A stretch of 64,000 bases of DNA from the NCBI RefSeq assembly GCF_000218685.1, contig NW_006763309.1, positions 380,060-444,059 of the forward strand, given 5' to 3'. Position numbers and translations under genes: made by a program. Of the stretch, positions 48,105 to 58,167 are shown in pieces. Below the pieces are notes generated by a model, which was not told where the DNA came from, did not search any database, and saw nothing but the letters and a program-made list of their open reading frames with translations. Position 1 is the stretch's first letter. Each line of letters starts with the position of its first letter. The stretch is from Serpula lacrymans var. lacrymans S7.9 (lineage: Eukaryota > Basidiomycota > Agaricomycetes > Boletales > Serpulaceae).

Positions 48105-50033
48105 ATGTTACTTCCCTATGTTGAAGACTCTTCCAAACTGCGCCGCTCGGTTTCTCCCAGTACTACCAAGCGATTATCTGTGAACGATGACGATGAAGAA
48201 ATTCACATCATCACAGAGCCATCGCCTTCTCCAGAAGAGCCTGCGGATAGCGCGAAGCACAACGGCAAACGACCTAAACATGGTGGCAAGACCAACACCA
48301 ATAGACATACTACAACGGCAAAGAAAGGCGTTGATTACCAGGAAATAAAGGAACAAACCGACGTCCCAGGTCCTGTGCCGGATACTGGCTATACACCAAC
48401 AAAGGCGGTCACATTAGGAGCTCACAATTCGCAAACAATGTACTCGCGGGCTTCAACAACATCTTTTCACACATTTACCCCTCTCCCCCCATTGTTGACG
48501 AAGGAAACTGAAACAAGTGTACTGCATCCCAACCTAGTTTATTCAACGAATACTCTTATGAGTTCTGGAATAATTCGCCCTTCTGCTGCCACCTCTAGCG
48601 TTCATACTGGGAATAGTCCGCATCCTCCTCGAGCTATGATAGTCGGTTTTTCTGTCGGCGGTGCTCTTGTTCTAATAGGCATTTTTGTCTCAATCAAATT
48701 GATCACGCGTCCTCGTCGTAGAAAGACTCCGACGCCGTCATTACCCATTTTGCAAGATGGGATATTTAGCGATAAACCAGACCAAGAAAGTTCCCCTGTC
48801 TTTGGAGGGAAGGAATGGACCTCACCGACAAATGAAAATGAAAGTGGTCGCGGTAATACGGGTCTGTGGACATGGACACAATATCATTCTGGGATTCCAA
48901 AAGGTGCCGCTGCACTAGCGTCATCGGGGTCCAATATTTCAGTAAAGCCCGCGAGTGGCAAAGCCGTCAAGCAGCCCGCACAGGTCAAACATCAGTATCC
49001 CTTTTCTGTCCCAGGCGTTTCTTGCACCCAAAACCAAGCACCGCAACCCACACAGAATGCTATAACTCGCGCCGTTTCGAGGCTTTCTACGATTTCTATG
49101 TCACTTTATCCTGGTTCACCCGTTACCTATAATGAAGGTGCTAATGTTGGCGTTGCTATTGACGGTACTAGTACTCCGGGCACCGGCGGGCAGACGCTTA
49201 CAAACCAGAAACGCATCGTTCCGTCTGGAAGCAGAAAAAAAGTGCTGAGTCAAGAAAGTTTTGACGACAACGTTCGAACTCCACGGCGTCAGAGTTTTGC
49301 TTATGGTGGCATGGACATCATCTCTCCTGTATACCCGACTGAAGTGGCACCCACCAACCCGACTAGTAATGGCCGTGCCCGCATCAAATCCACTTACTAC
49401 ACACCAGGCACTTATACCCGCTCGTCTACCGTCTTACCGCTGGTATCAAACTTCACGAGGGATCGTGACTTGCAGCATGGCGTCAATGATACGCCCAAGT
49501 TTGACTTTCATCATCAACGGGATACACATGCTCTGACTTCTGCATTGGGATTGGCTTCTCCTGCACTCTCTCTTCAGCCAACATTGTATCCAGATGACTC
49601 TTTGAGCGTCATTGGGGAATCCAAAAGGGTATCAATACGTGCTAATCGCTATCAAAAGAAGCCTGTTCCTAAATCCATGGATCAAAGCGATAAGCTGGCC
49701 GTCTCTTCCTCAGAGTCGGCAAATCTGGGGAACTTGATGCTTGTCGACTTTTCGGCTTCCAAGTCAACTGCGTCATTAGTCAATTTATGCCCGGCTGAAG
49801 TGACAAGGGATGGCGCTTCGAATTCTACAAGCGGAGGACGTAAAAAGCCAATTTTGAAGAAGGTGGAAGATAAGCCGCCCCGGGTCCCTTCTCCGCCTCC
49901 TTTGCCTTCACTTGCCCAGATGGCGCTGGCCCATAACAATCCCGATGCATACAATGATTATCACAGTCCAACATATAGCATCTACGGTCTTTATGACGAT
50001 GACAGGAAAAGTTGTGCTACTTCGTATGGTTAA
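48105..50033 (+). CDS. Intronless single-pass membrane protein of unknown function (642 aa)
   Basis: A 642-codon uninterrupted frame, the only intronless long gene here. One strong TM segment lies near residues 177-200 (MIVGFSVGGALVLIGIFVSI), followed by a basic stop-transfer (RPRRRK). The roughly 175 residues before it are Ser/Thr/Pro-rich and polar, with acidic NDDDEEIHIITEPSPSPEE; there is no N-terminal signal peptide. The roughly 440 residues after it are Ser/Pro/Gly-rich and largely disordered, ending PTYSIYGLYDDDRKS. The layout (glycosylation-prone ectodomain, one TM, long cytosolic tail) resembles fungal wall-stress sensor or SKG6/Axl2-type proteins, but no conserved domain was recognised. 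An in-frame stop upstream supports this start unless a leader exon exists. Confidence 0.75.
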   Translation: MLLPYVEDSSKLRRSVSPSTTKRLSVNDDDEEIHIITEPSPSPEEPADSAKHNGKRPKHGGKTNTNRHTTTAKKGVDYQEIKEQTDVPGPVPDTGYTPTKAVTLGAHNSQTMYSRASTTSFHTFTPLPPLLTKETETSVLHPNLVYSTNTLMSSGIIRPSAATSSVHTGNSPHPPRAMIVGFSVGGALVLIGIFVSIKLITRPRRRKTPTPSLPILQDGIFSDKPDQESSPVFGGKEWTSPTNENESGRGNTGLWTWTQYHSGIPKGAAALASSGSNISVKPASGKAVKQPAQVKHQYPFSVPGVSCTQNQAPQPTQNAITRAVSRLSTISMSLYPGSPVTYNEGANVGVAIDGTSTPGTGGQTLTNQKRIVPSGSRKKVLSQESFDDNVRTPRRQSFAYGGMDIISPVYPTEVAPTNPTSNGRARIKSTYYTPGTYTRSSTVLPLVSNFTRDRDLQHGVNDTPKFDFHHQRDTHALTSALGLASPALSLQPTLYPDDSLSVIGESKRVSIRANRYQKKPVPKSMDQSDKLAVSSSESANLGNLMLVDFSASKSTASLVNLCPAEVTRDGASNSTSGGRKKPILKKVEDKPPRVPSPPPLPSLAQMALAHNNPDAYNDYHSPTYSIYGLYDDDRKSCATSYG

Positions 50034-50355
50034 GGTGCCGCAACTTGGAGATGATTTTATAGTTTTAGATTGGGTGTAGTAGTGTTTGTGTTATTATCAT
50101 GGATTTGTATTCATTACCTAGTCGAGAAAGCGCATGCATATGTGTTGTATGAGGACGCTGTAGCTTGATGCGCAGAAACACGTGACGATGTTGATACCTT
50201 CTTCAACTGGGAACTGTTGCAAATCGGATTAGCAGATGCGGGGCCGGCAAGCCGATTGTCGAGAGAAACGTGCAGCCGGGAACGGTCCGGGCGAGGGAAC
50301 TGTTCCCCAGGTTCGGGCCGTGACGACCGGGGTCAAGCAAGAGGTCGGTTCATCA

Positions 50356-50363
50356 TATAAAGG
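50356..50363 (+). promoter_or_regulatory. Candidate TATA box of aldolase gene
   Basis: TATAAAGG lies 69-76 nt upstream of the ATG at 50432. The whole gap 50034-50431 has no coding frame of note; a GC-rich stretch (50240-50335) precedes the TATA element. Confidence 0.5.
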
Positions 50364-50431
50364 CCTCGAGATCATGCAACAGTCATAACTGCTCTGGCTT
50401 TCCTTCTCCTCCCACCTGTATTTCTTGTAAC

Positions 50432-51686
50432 ATGACAACTAACGGAACAAATGGTCACCACTCTATTTCTCGCCCATTGAAGGCTGGCATTTACGCTCCT
50501 ATTCCTTCTTTCTTCTTGCCCCAGTCCGAAGACCTTGGTGGGTTCCTTGCGCTGTGTCCAAGTTTCAACAAAAGAGACTGAACATATCGTCTAGACCTTC
50601 CTTCCTTCGAGAACCATGTGGTCCGTGTTGCCAAAGCAGGCGTTGGCCTGGTCCTTTCCGGATCAATGGGAGAGGCCATTAATCTGTCGCATAACGAACG
50701 GGCGACATTGATCAAGGTGGCTAGAAAGGCTCTGGATAGCGCAGGTTTGCTCCAAGTTCCCATTATTTCTGGAATTGGAGCTGGGAGCACGAGAGAGACC
50801 ATCGAGCTGTCCAGAGAAGCTGCAGACGCTGGAGCTGATTATGCGATCGCAATCACCAGTGGATATTTTGCTGGTGCATTGGCTAACAATAGAAAGGCTC
50901 TCAAGGCTTTCTTCCAGGAGGTGGGTGAGAAGAGCCCCATACCTGTTATAATCTATAACTGTGAGTTCGTAGCTTCGATTAGTTCGTGTTTTTCATTCAC
51001 CTTAACCTTGCCAGATCCTGGTGCGAGTGGGGGGATTAATCTGGACTCGGACCTTATAGTCGAACTTGCTGTCGACTGCCCAAATCTTGCTGGGGTGAAA
51101 CTCACGTACGTGGAATAATTCGCAAAGGAGTAATTTTTACTCATGTTTTGCAATAGCTGTGGTGATGTCGGGAAGCTCACGAGAATTGCTGCCACGGTGT
51201 CTGACAGCTCCTTCTCGTCGCTGCATCCACGGAAAAATGCAGATGCTCCCTTCCTCGTACTCGGTGGTTTCACCGACTTTATACTGCCTTCAACGTTTGT
51301 GAACGGTCATGGTGCTATCACTGGCCTGGCAAATGTTTCGCCGGTGAGTGACCTTTTGATTTCTAAACCCGATACTATACTTACATGGAGACAAAAAGCA
51401 TGCCGCCGCGAAGCTATTTGAGCTCAGCGTTGCATCTCTCAAGGACCCTTCTCTCCTGCCAGAGGCTCAACGGCTGCAAGGTATTATCGCCCGCGCTGAT
51501 GCGACCGTCGCGAAGGCTTCGATCTCTGGAACAAAGTACCTGTTAGAAAAGCTTTATGGTTATGGTGGTCGTCCAAGAAAGCCGCTACCTCCGATAGAAT
51601 CCGGACCAGCCGAAGCTCTATGGCAGCATTCACACACCCAAGATCTGGTGCATCTGGAGCGGGAGCTCAGTGGGAAGGGCCATTAG
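50432..51686 (+). CDS. DapA-family class I aldolase (HOGA / sugar-acid aldolase type)
   Basis: Member of the dihydrodipicolinate synthase/N-acetylneuraminate lyase superfamily of (beta/alpha)8 Schiff-base aldolases. Visible motifs: PLKAGIYAPIPSFF at strand 1, VLSGSMGEAINLSHNER (the GTTGE-like substrate loop), PIISGIGAGSTRETIELSRE, PVIIYNYPGASGGINLDSDL with the catalytic Tyr, and LAGVKLTCGDVGKL with the Schiff-base Lys. The C-terminal helix ends ALWQHSHTQDLVHLERELSG. Length is about 330 residues. Fungi make lysine through alpha-aminoadipate, so a role in lysine synthesis is unlikely; 4-hydroxy-2-oxoglutarate or 2-keto-3-deoxy sugar-acid (e.g. galacturonate pathway) cleavage is more likely. The substrate is not decided. 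Introns are short; TAG at 51684-51686. Confidence 0.88.
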
Positions 51687-52197
51687 GCGACGCTGAGCAT
51701 CCGGTGAATGGAGAAACACGGTTGAGTGATTTTGTATATGCATAACATATGGATGAGATGTACACGTAGGTTACTTCATTGGCTTTGATTTATGTGCTAT
51801 ATATATTCTGAATACTTCGAGGTCGTCCACAGTAAGTTTAGTTTTAGTCGATGTGCCGAAAGCATCTACCGCTGTCACTATGCTTCCTCCACGTATCCTG
51901 GTGGTCGAACGAGTGATGAACGATTTACGCATCGAAAGTAGTTTTACGGGCGGATATATGACCTGAATCTGGTGTTCTACAAATCGGACGTGCGATGACA
52001 GCGTAAGAAAACATGTTACTGCTAGCGGCCCGGCGATGCCGTTATGCCGACTTACTCAGCGACCTGTCCGATCAGCTCCCGTGACTCGCTATCTCTTGAC
52101 GATCATGCACCATGGCCTTGCCTTGAGTGTGCCATCGAACGTTGAATATCTGCATAAAAAGTTATAAGGAGAGGAAGAACGTTCAGAGACAGTCAGA
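51687..52197. other. Intergenic, no gene seen
   Basis: These 511 bp hold the aldolase 3' end and the promoter of the next plus-strand gene. No coding frame or RNA gene was recognised. Confidence 0.45.
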
Positions 52198-53336
52198 ATG
52201 GCTCCGAAGGATATTGGTCCCCAGAATTCTCCACGGGAGGTCACCCGCCTTCTACACACTTTGAGGTGAGTTCTAAATTCTGGCTGCAAACTGCCCAACT
52301 ACGTACCTTGAATCTGAATCTATTATTCCATTCATCGTCCTGAAGAGATGAGCAGTTTCGACACATGCGGAATATCCAAAAAACTCGGCCTAAACCACCT
52401 TCATTCTACATGCACGATAATTCCAAACCATCGTTGCCGATTGACTTGATCCACCCTCCAATCACACAGGGACATTCTGGGCAGAATGAATTTCCCATTT
52501 TTCGGACTGCTGGACCAACACCTCCTCGAAGTTGGACTGTTCGCTCACAGAAAGACCGTATCGATTATGATACACCGGCATGGCGAAGCCACGCTCTCTC
52601 AATGGTCCTGTCAAGTGCGGCCACTAGAACTCGAACCGTAGGCGACGGCAGTGACAAATCACCCATACCATCTCTTACCCTATGTTGCCTCAGCATCCTT
52701 CGTGCATATTACACTGATGATGATTTCTCGCAAGTAGTGCCTTTCATACCCCCGCATCTACGTCGTAATCTTCTAAACCATACCGCCGTTCACTCGCCTC
52801 TCTCTCAGATAGAACTGCGTGCGTTATGCAGCGATAATGGCCATGTTGATGGCGAGTTGATAGTGGTTGGTCCGCAGGCCTCTCTCCGCAAAGACCACTT
52901 TCTGCGATCGCATGACGTCAGTATGAGTGACACTGTGGATGTGGAGCATGAAGAGTGGTCTTGGGATGCTCCCATGTTGCAGAGCGATGATCCACCACTG
53001 CACACGTTGGCTCTACTGTCCACATCTCTACCTCTTTCAACATACTTAGCGCTCCCTCCAACGATATCTTGCCTGGCCCTCGTGAATATAACGTCGGCGT
53101 TACCCCTTCATCGGCTTCATATAATATGTCCTCTTTTAGTGGTGCTTGATCTTTCATATAACAAATGGTTAAATTCCCGCTCCCAGAAAGTTGGCAACAC
53201 TACCATTTTGGAGGATGTGGAATGGAGCAAGTTACATTATCTTCGATATCTAGGACTGAGAGAGTGTCAGGTTGCACCCAAAATGTTAGCAGTACTTAAT
53301 AAAGGGCGATGGGATGACGTGGTCGTTATTCAATAA
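52198..53336 (+). CDS. Conserved-looking leucine-rich protein, function unknown
   Basis: Two exons: a short first exon (MAPKDIGPQNSPREVTRLLH) spliced to a 323-codon exon (joining as TLRDEQFRHMRNIQKTRPKP). The N-terminal half is basic and Pro-rich. The C-terminal third has LRR-like periodicity: HTLALLSTSLPLSTYLALPP, ISCLALVNITSALPLHRLHI, CPLLVVLDLSYNKWLN, LHYLRYLGLRECQV, each with spaced Leu and an N or C consensus position. No enzyme motif, TM or signal peptide is seen. I do not recognise an orthologue; the LRR-like segment suggests protein-protein binding. The exon 1 acceptor (tcctgaag) is chosen by frame. Confidence 0.75.
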
Positions 53337-53543
53337 ATTATTGACTATGATTCTCAATGTAAACAATGTGGCGGGACTATCGCCGTGGTGGTGCTAAAAT
53401 TGTATAATACAGGCCCAATGGAAGGTATCGGTAGTGGTGGTTATAAAAAAGTTCTTGATGAATGCTGGTCGTCTCTTCTGAATCAAGAATGCATCATGTC
53501 TTGATATCGAGGAATAATTTCAGATCGAATGCGGGTAGGTACT

Positions 53544-54742
53544 TCACGGGCTGGATGAGTGACCTGTACTATTGAGATATATATCAATGCGCACCTCAGT
53601 AGGTTCCTTTGCTGTGCCAGTCTGCTGTTCGCTGGGAGATGTACTGCTTTGGCTTACAGGCGGCAAGCGCAGACCGGTTGGCCTGCTTGATGACGGCGGC
53701 GCTTTCACTTGTAGGTCGTGCAAGATCGCCCACAGTGTATGTGTGAACCTTACACCAAATTCCAGACGAGAGATTGGAGGGTGGTTCGTGTGAACTGCTT
53801 AAAAGGGGTGGTAAGAGTGTGCACTGAGGCCCGCAGTATTTCGAAGGGAAGAACGGACATAGTATGGCACCATCAATCTGATCTGCAACCCTGCCCCTTC
53901 GCTCCTGGCTCATATACTTGCTCATGGGACTTCTCTCAGGATCCTTATAGGCGAGCAAGCCGACAACGTTTTCCAGTTCTTTGAGATAGAGATCTTGATC
54001 AGTTGACTTCTCGAGCCTACCAGCCTCTGTGTTCAGCTTCTGGGCACGAGATAGTAGGTCCATCTGATGCTGTTCATCGTCTTCAGCGACGTTCGTTGTG
54101 TCTGTGACTTTAGGCACAGATTCGAAGGCCATTTTTGAAGACGGTTCAGGGGGGGTATACAAGAGGGGGATGGTGCGGCAGGCTTCAATGAATGCCAGAA
54201 TGTGCAAATTGAGGGATAGATGTGCAGGGTGGACGGTGTTCGGTAGGACATATTCAGCTCGCTTGGATGCGGATTCATTCTGCCCAGGCATTCGGGTTTC
54301 CACCTCAGACAGATCTAGAACATTGGGGAAATGCTTGTTGAGGAGTGTTATAGCCTCGTCCACTTGACCTGAAAGAATGCACAGCCGAATATCTAGGAGA
54401 GACGATATGCTCGTGGGTTTTCATGTGAAAGAGCGACATTGTGAACGCACCGTTTCTGAATTTGATGTTATTGAGTGTACCCTCCGACAAATCTGGGGAC
54501 ATCTCCTTTGCTCTTGACGACGTTATTTCATTGCCATCTGCGTCGAGGTGTCTTACTGCACTATCTCTTGCAAATGCTCTCGCTGTGCTCGTATAACAAT
54601 TATGACAGAGATACTGGAGAACGAGGGCACGCTACATAAACATGCGACAGGAGCTATTGTCAATGTCATTGTACAAGACACCCTTAAGACTGGTACGCAC
54701 AAGATCATCCGGTCTGGGATCAGAAAATTTGGAGTTATCCAT
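53544..54742 (-). CDS. LisH-CTLH-CRA domain protein (RanBPM/GID-complex type)
   Basis: Probable scaffold of the GID/CTLH ubiquitin ligase family. Start MDNSKFSDPRPDD; LisH motif RALVLQYLCHNCYTSTARAF with ARDSAVRHLDADG; CTLH region RNAIRLCILSGQVDEAITLL and NKHFPNVLDL; then the CRA part with LNLHILAFIEACRTIPLLY, a charged linker, LLSRAQKLNTEAGRLEKS, ELENVVGLLAYKDPERSPMS, and the CRA end HTNHPPISRLEFGVRFTHTL followed by WAILHDL. No SPRY domain precedes LisH, unlike RanBP9/Vid30. The last CRA block needs an intron with donor after GAIL (gtccgt). The C-terminus is uncertain: without a further splice it stops at 53544; a 31-nt intron would move the stop to 53483. One donor (gtcttg) is weak. Confidence 0.78.
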
Positions 54743-55077
54743 CAGCAGCTTGTCACTACAGGATTGCTGCGACTGTGTTTTCTGCGAAGAAGTATACGAT
54801 AATGGAAAGGTGGGATGTAAAGAAGATAGCTCAAGGGGTAAAGCGGCACAACTTGAATAACTAATTATAGTCGCCGGTTTGAACCTCGCGGCAATCCAGT
54901 GCAGGGCTATTTCCAAATCAGTTGGCACTGTTAGCTGTGCATGAAACCAGGCTAAGCCTATAGCTCATAGATAAGACCTATATTCTGTATGTATGAACAG
55001 TATTTCAATGCATTAAGAAGTCAGACAATGTGAATAATGATACACAGTGCGATGTCACGATGTCAATTAATGAGCTG
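54743..55077. other. Intergenic with a B-box-like motif
   Basis: This gap separates the LisH protein start and the stop of the unknown gene, both minus strand. It contains GGTTTGAACC (54876-54885; GGTTCAAACC on the minus strand, matching the Pol III B box), but no tRNA cloverleaf forms around it. Confidence 0.4.
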
Positions 55078-55841
55078 TTAAGCTGATGTGAGAGTAGTAT
55101 TGTAGGACGATGACCACGGTACAGTTTCTTTTGAATTCTGGAAAGCGACGTCTGCAAAACTCAACCGATTTGCAATTGAAACACAGCATACGAGAACTGT
55201 ATTCGGCAATCCTACCAACGTTTGTGGGGTAGCCAACCATTCAGCAGCAGGCTCGTTATTGGCAGAATAGAAAACCAGAGGTTCAGCGCCTGCCATCATA
55301 AGGAACTATGAAAAGAAAATAGTCCAAGTTAGTAGGACATGGAAATGCAAGAAATGTAAACCCGACGCACCACTTCCCCGGAGTGTAGCCGATTATAGAA
55401 GTGAAGAAACTGTTTTTCCCCTTCATTGCCTTCAGAAGCTTCTGCCGTGACCCGCGCACCGGTCCTTTCTCCTTGCAGTGTATGAATGAGAGAAAGGGCG
55501 CAATTCTGCCCATAGAAAGTACCAGGTGGTCCTGTCCGGACGTTATCAATGATTGTATCAAGAGCAGCAGAACCGTTTTTGGTATATATATCTTTGAAGG
55601 ATACTGGGATGGACATTGAAGTATTAAAAGTCACAGAGAATGCGGGCCGAGAGGCACTTGAAAAGGTCTAATTCAGTACGATTTGTGCATGGGGTAACAA
55701 TGCGCTGACCTGTCGTTATGCGTCCCTGGTGGGGAAGCATGACTATTGGACACACCGAGATACCTGGCCGATTGTCAGCCGAGCTAGTAAAATATACTGC
55801 GGTCGACTTACAAGGGACCAAAGATAGTGGACGACTTCCAT
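55078..55841 (-). CDS. Hypothetical protein, start unresolved
   Basis: Two exons read as coding: one carrying SMSIPVSFKDIYTKNGSAAL, DTIIDNVRTGPPGTFYGQNC and QFLHFYNRLHSGEV, spliced over an intron with acceptor ttttcatag to FLMMAGAEPLVFYSANNEPA, LVGLPNTVLVCCVSIANRLS, ending SSSYNTTLTSA. Upstream, two models compete. One starts MEVVHYLWSLVSRPQYILLA at 55841 and splices to TFSSASRPAFSVTF. The other has coding-looking AAWKSSTIFGPLYLGVSNSH in a different frame but no ATG. No domain is recognised and no signal peptide is evident. It lies in a row of four minus-strand genes (53.5-61.8 kb). Confidence 0.5.
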
Positions 55842-55963
55842 GCTGCAGATATATCACGCGACGAGGGCAGAGCAGACGGGCTTGTCTGCTTGTTTACCTC
55901 CACAGAACTCCAAATGAAAGCGGCAAGTAAGTAAAAGGAAGAGCAATTTCAGAACAGAGTTAA

Positions 55964-57727
55964 TCACCTTTGCGGGGCTTCTGCATCTGCGGCCGCACTG
56001 GATTTTGGGTTTCCAGCAGGAGCATCTTCTTCAAAATCTGATAAATTTGTGGCGTCCTCGTTTATTCCGGCAATATGCAATAACTCATCACCAGAGGGTG
56101 CCGGCTCAGAGGCCTTGACCTTGGCTTTTTCTTCCCTTTTGTCACCAATCTCTTCTGTTTCGCTCTCAACACCAAAAAGCTCCTGGTCTATGTCAATAGC
56201 AGCGTTGCCAGCAGGATCAGAGTTTTCCAGCGATAGGTCTGCAGCCGGAGGCGGCTTGAAGGTCCCTTTCACAGTCGTCAGCTCGCCTTTATGTGCTGTT
56301 AACAAAGAACTCCTGTTCTTAGGACGCCCTTTTACAGGACGATCATGTCTGCTGCTTGAATTGGGCGATTGAGATGCCATAGACGAAGCCATACCAGATG
56401 AGGATCCATTTTGAGTGCCCCCCTGAGCAGACCGCCCCAATAAACGAGCCTTCACAGATATAGCACCTTCTCCGCGCGGCACAGATAGTGGGTCATCTAC
56501 GAATCTGACCAAAGGCTGAGCAGCTCGTGCACGATGAGAAGGCACTCGGGGTGTGGTAGAAGGTCTTGGAAGGGAAGCTATGTCCTGAACGGCACGGTCA
56601 ACGAACGGCGGAGAACCACTAAACAATGAATTGGGAGATGTGACGCCTTTGGGAGACTGAGATAGCTTTGACGGTTGAATACGAATTGAAGCCTCGTCAT
56701 TACCAGGGTGTTGTAGGTCGGCAAAGCCATTGCCTGCACCAACCTCTCCCGAGTCGCGAGTACCGCTGAAGCGTCCACGAGTCAACTCCGGGGAAGGTAT
56801 CAACAGCTCGTCATCGTCCATATCTGAACTGATAACAATATTCCTTTCATCCATATTCGCGCTTGTGCACGAGGGCGGCGGCTGCCTGGATTTCTTAAGG
56901 CTGGAAGGTATAGGAGATGAGAGACTACCACCCGCGATTGTATGCTTGTAGTTTTCCTTCGTAGCCCCTTTTGAAAGAGGTCTCTCCTTGAAAGCACCTC
57001 CTCGCCTACGTTTTGCCTGGGGTTCTTCTACAAGAGCAGAAGAACTCTGTCCTTGCTTCTCAGCTGGCTCTAGTTCTTCAGGCTCGCATAATAGAGCGCG
57101 GCTTGCTGGAGATTCCTGGTTCAGCGCACCGCTTTGTCTATTCTGTGATCGCTTTCTCTTCCTTTGTCCTTGGAGAGAAGGATCAGTACCAAAGTAAGGG
57201 AGGATAGGGTGGTACATACTTGGAGGCCCAATTGGAACAAATTCCTCTCCCATTTTAAAGAGTTTACCATCATTGAAATCGCGACCACCTGTATTAATTC
57301 TGTCCCAAAATGCCTGTAACATATGTTCTGAACCATCAACAAATGATTCCTTTGGTTCCCATCTAAGGACCAGAACGGACGATCCTCAGAAAACTGAGAG
57401 TGAACTAGAAGAGAACATGCTCACGTGTTATCGCAGTGATCATAACCTTTCCACTGTGACGCCTCACTTGAGCACGAGCTCAAGGACTGTTTACACGATG
57501 CCACTCACTTTTATAAGATATTTCTGTTCAGAGAGAACCAAGAGGCAGTCAGCATGATCTATCCCGAGTGAACGCCATGAATATATTTACCCAGTGTGCT
57601 TTGCCACCTTTTTTTGAATCAAGACGAGCCCGTGTGATAGATTCTGCGAGATATGGTTAGCTCAAGCTGTGGCGAATTTAAGAGCAAAGTTCCGCAATAA
57701 CATACCAACTTCGTACTCTTCGTCCAT
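55964..57727 (-). CDS. Chromodomain protein with disordered C-terminus
   Basis: Chromatin reader. Five exons assemble an N-terminal chromodomain: MDEEYEVESITRARLDSKKG, GKAHWKYLIKWKGYDHCDNT, WEPKESFVDGSEHMLQAFWD. The aromatic cage positions (Tyr of EYEVE, Trp of KWKGY, Trp of TWEP) are all present, so methyl-lysine binding, probably H3K9me, is plausible. The remaining 450 codons (mostly one exon, 55964-57322) are Ser/Pro/Arg-rich with basic patches (KRRRG, AT-hook-like KGRPKNRSS) and an acidic end (ELFGVESETEEIGDKREE). No chromoshadow domain is visible, so it is not a standard HP1/Swi6. A hairpin sits in the second chromodomain intron. It lies directly downstream of the Rad9-like gene. Confidence 0.88.
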
Positions 57728-58167
57728 GGTTGTGCGTGTCTAAAGAGCAGTCTGAAAACGAGGTCACGGTGTCGGTCACGGAACCTCGCACATCGGAACC
57801 GGATTCAAAAACTCTACACATTCGGACTCCGGAGCGCGATCGATACTTTTGGGTGACTGGGGTCTTATACAGATCTTACCCTTTCACGCACCAATTGCAA
57901 CTTCGAGTTTCAAGAATAAATTTGCCTACAGTGACAAAATATAATGTTCAAGATTTTGGAACTGGAATTACATAGACAAGATGCATATACATTACGTGGA
58001 GAACTTCAAGAACGAGGAAAGCAAATTCAAAAGTGTACATCACTATGCAGTTATCAATAAGATAGTGTCAGTAATTTTCAAGGTCGTGGGGTAGATGTCC
58101 GTAAAATTTGGGTGTAACTGAAGGCTGGATATACCATCTTTAGGTATCAAGGATCGTCATTAGCCTA
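57728..58167. other. Intergenic, chromodomain promoter
   Basis: These 440 bp lie between the chromodomain start and the Rad9-like stop, both minus strand. An 81-codon plus frame (57730-57975) shows no family features. Confidence 0.45.

Noticed and set aside
54876..54885. GGTTCAAACC (minus strand), perfect Pol III B box
   Set aside because: No cloverleaf, no properly spaced A box and no T-run terminator; at most a decayed tRNA/SINE remnant.
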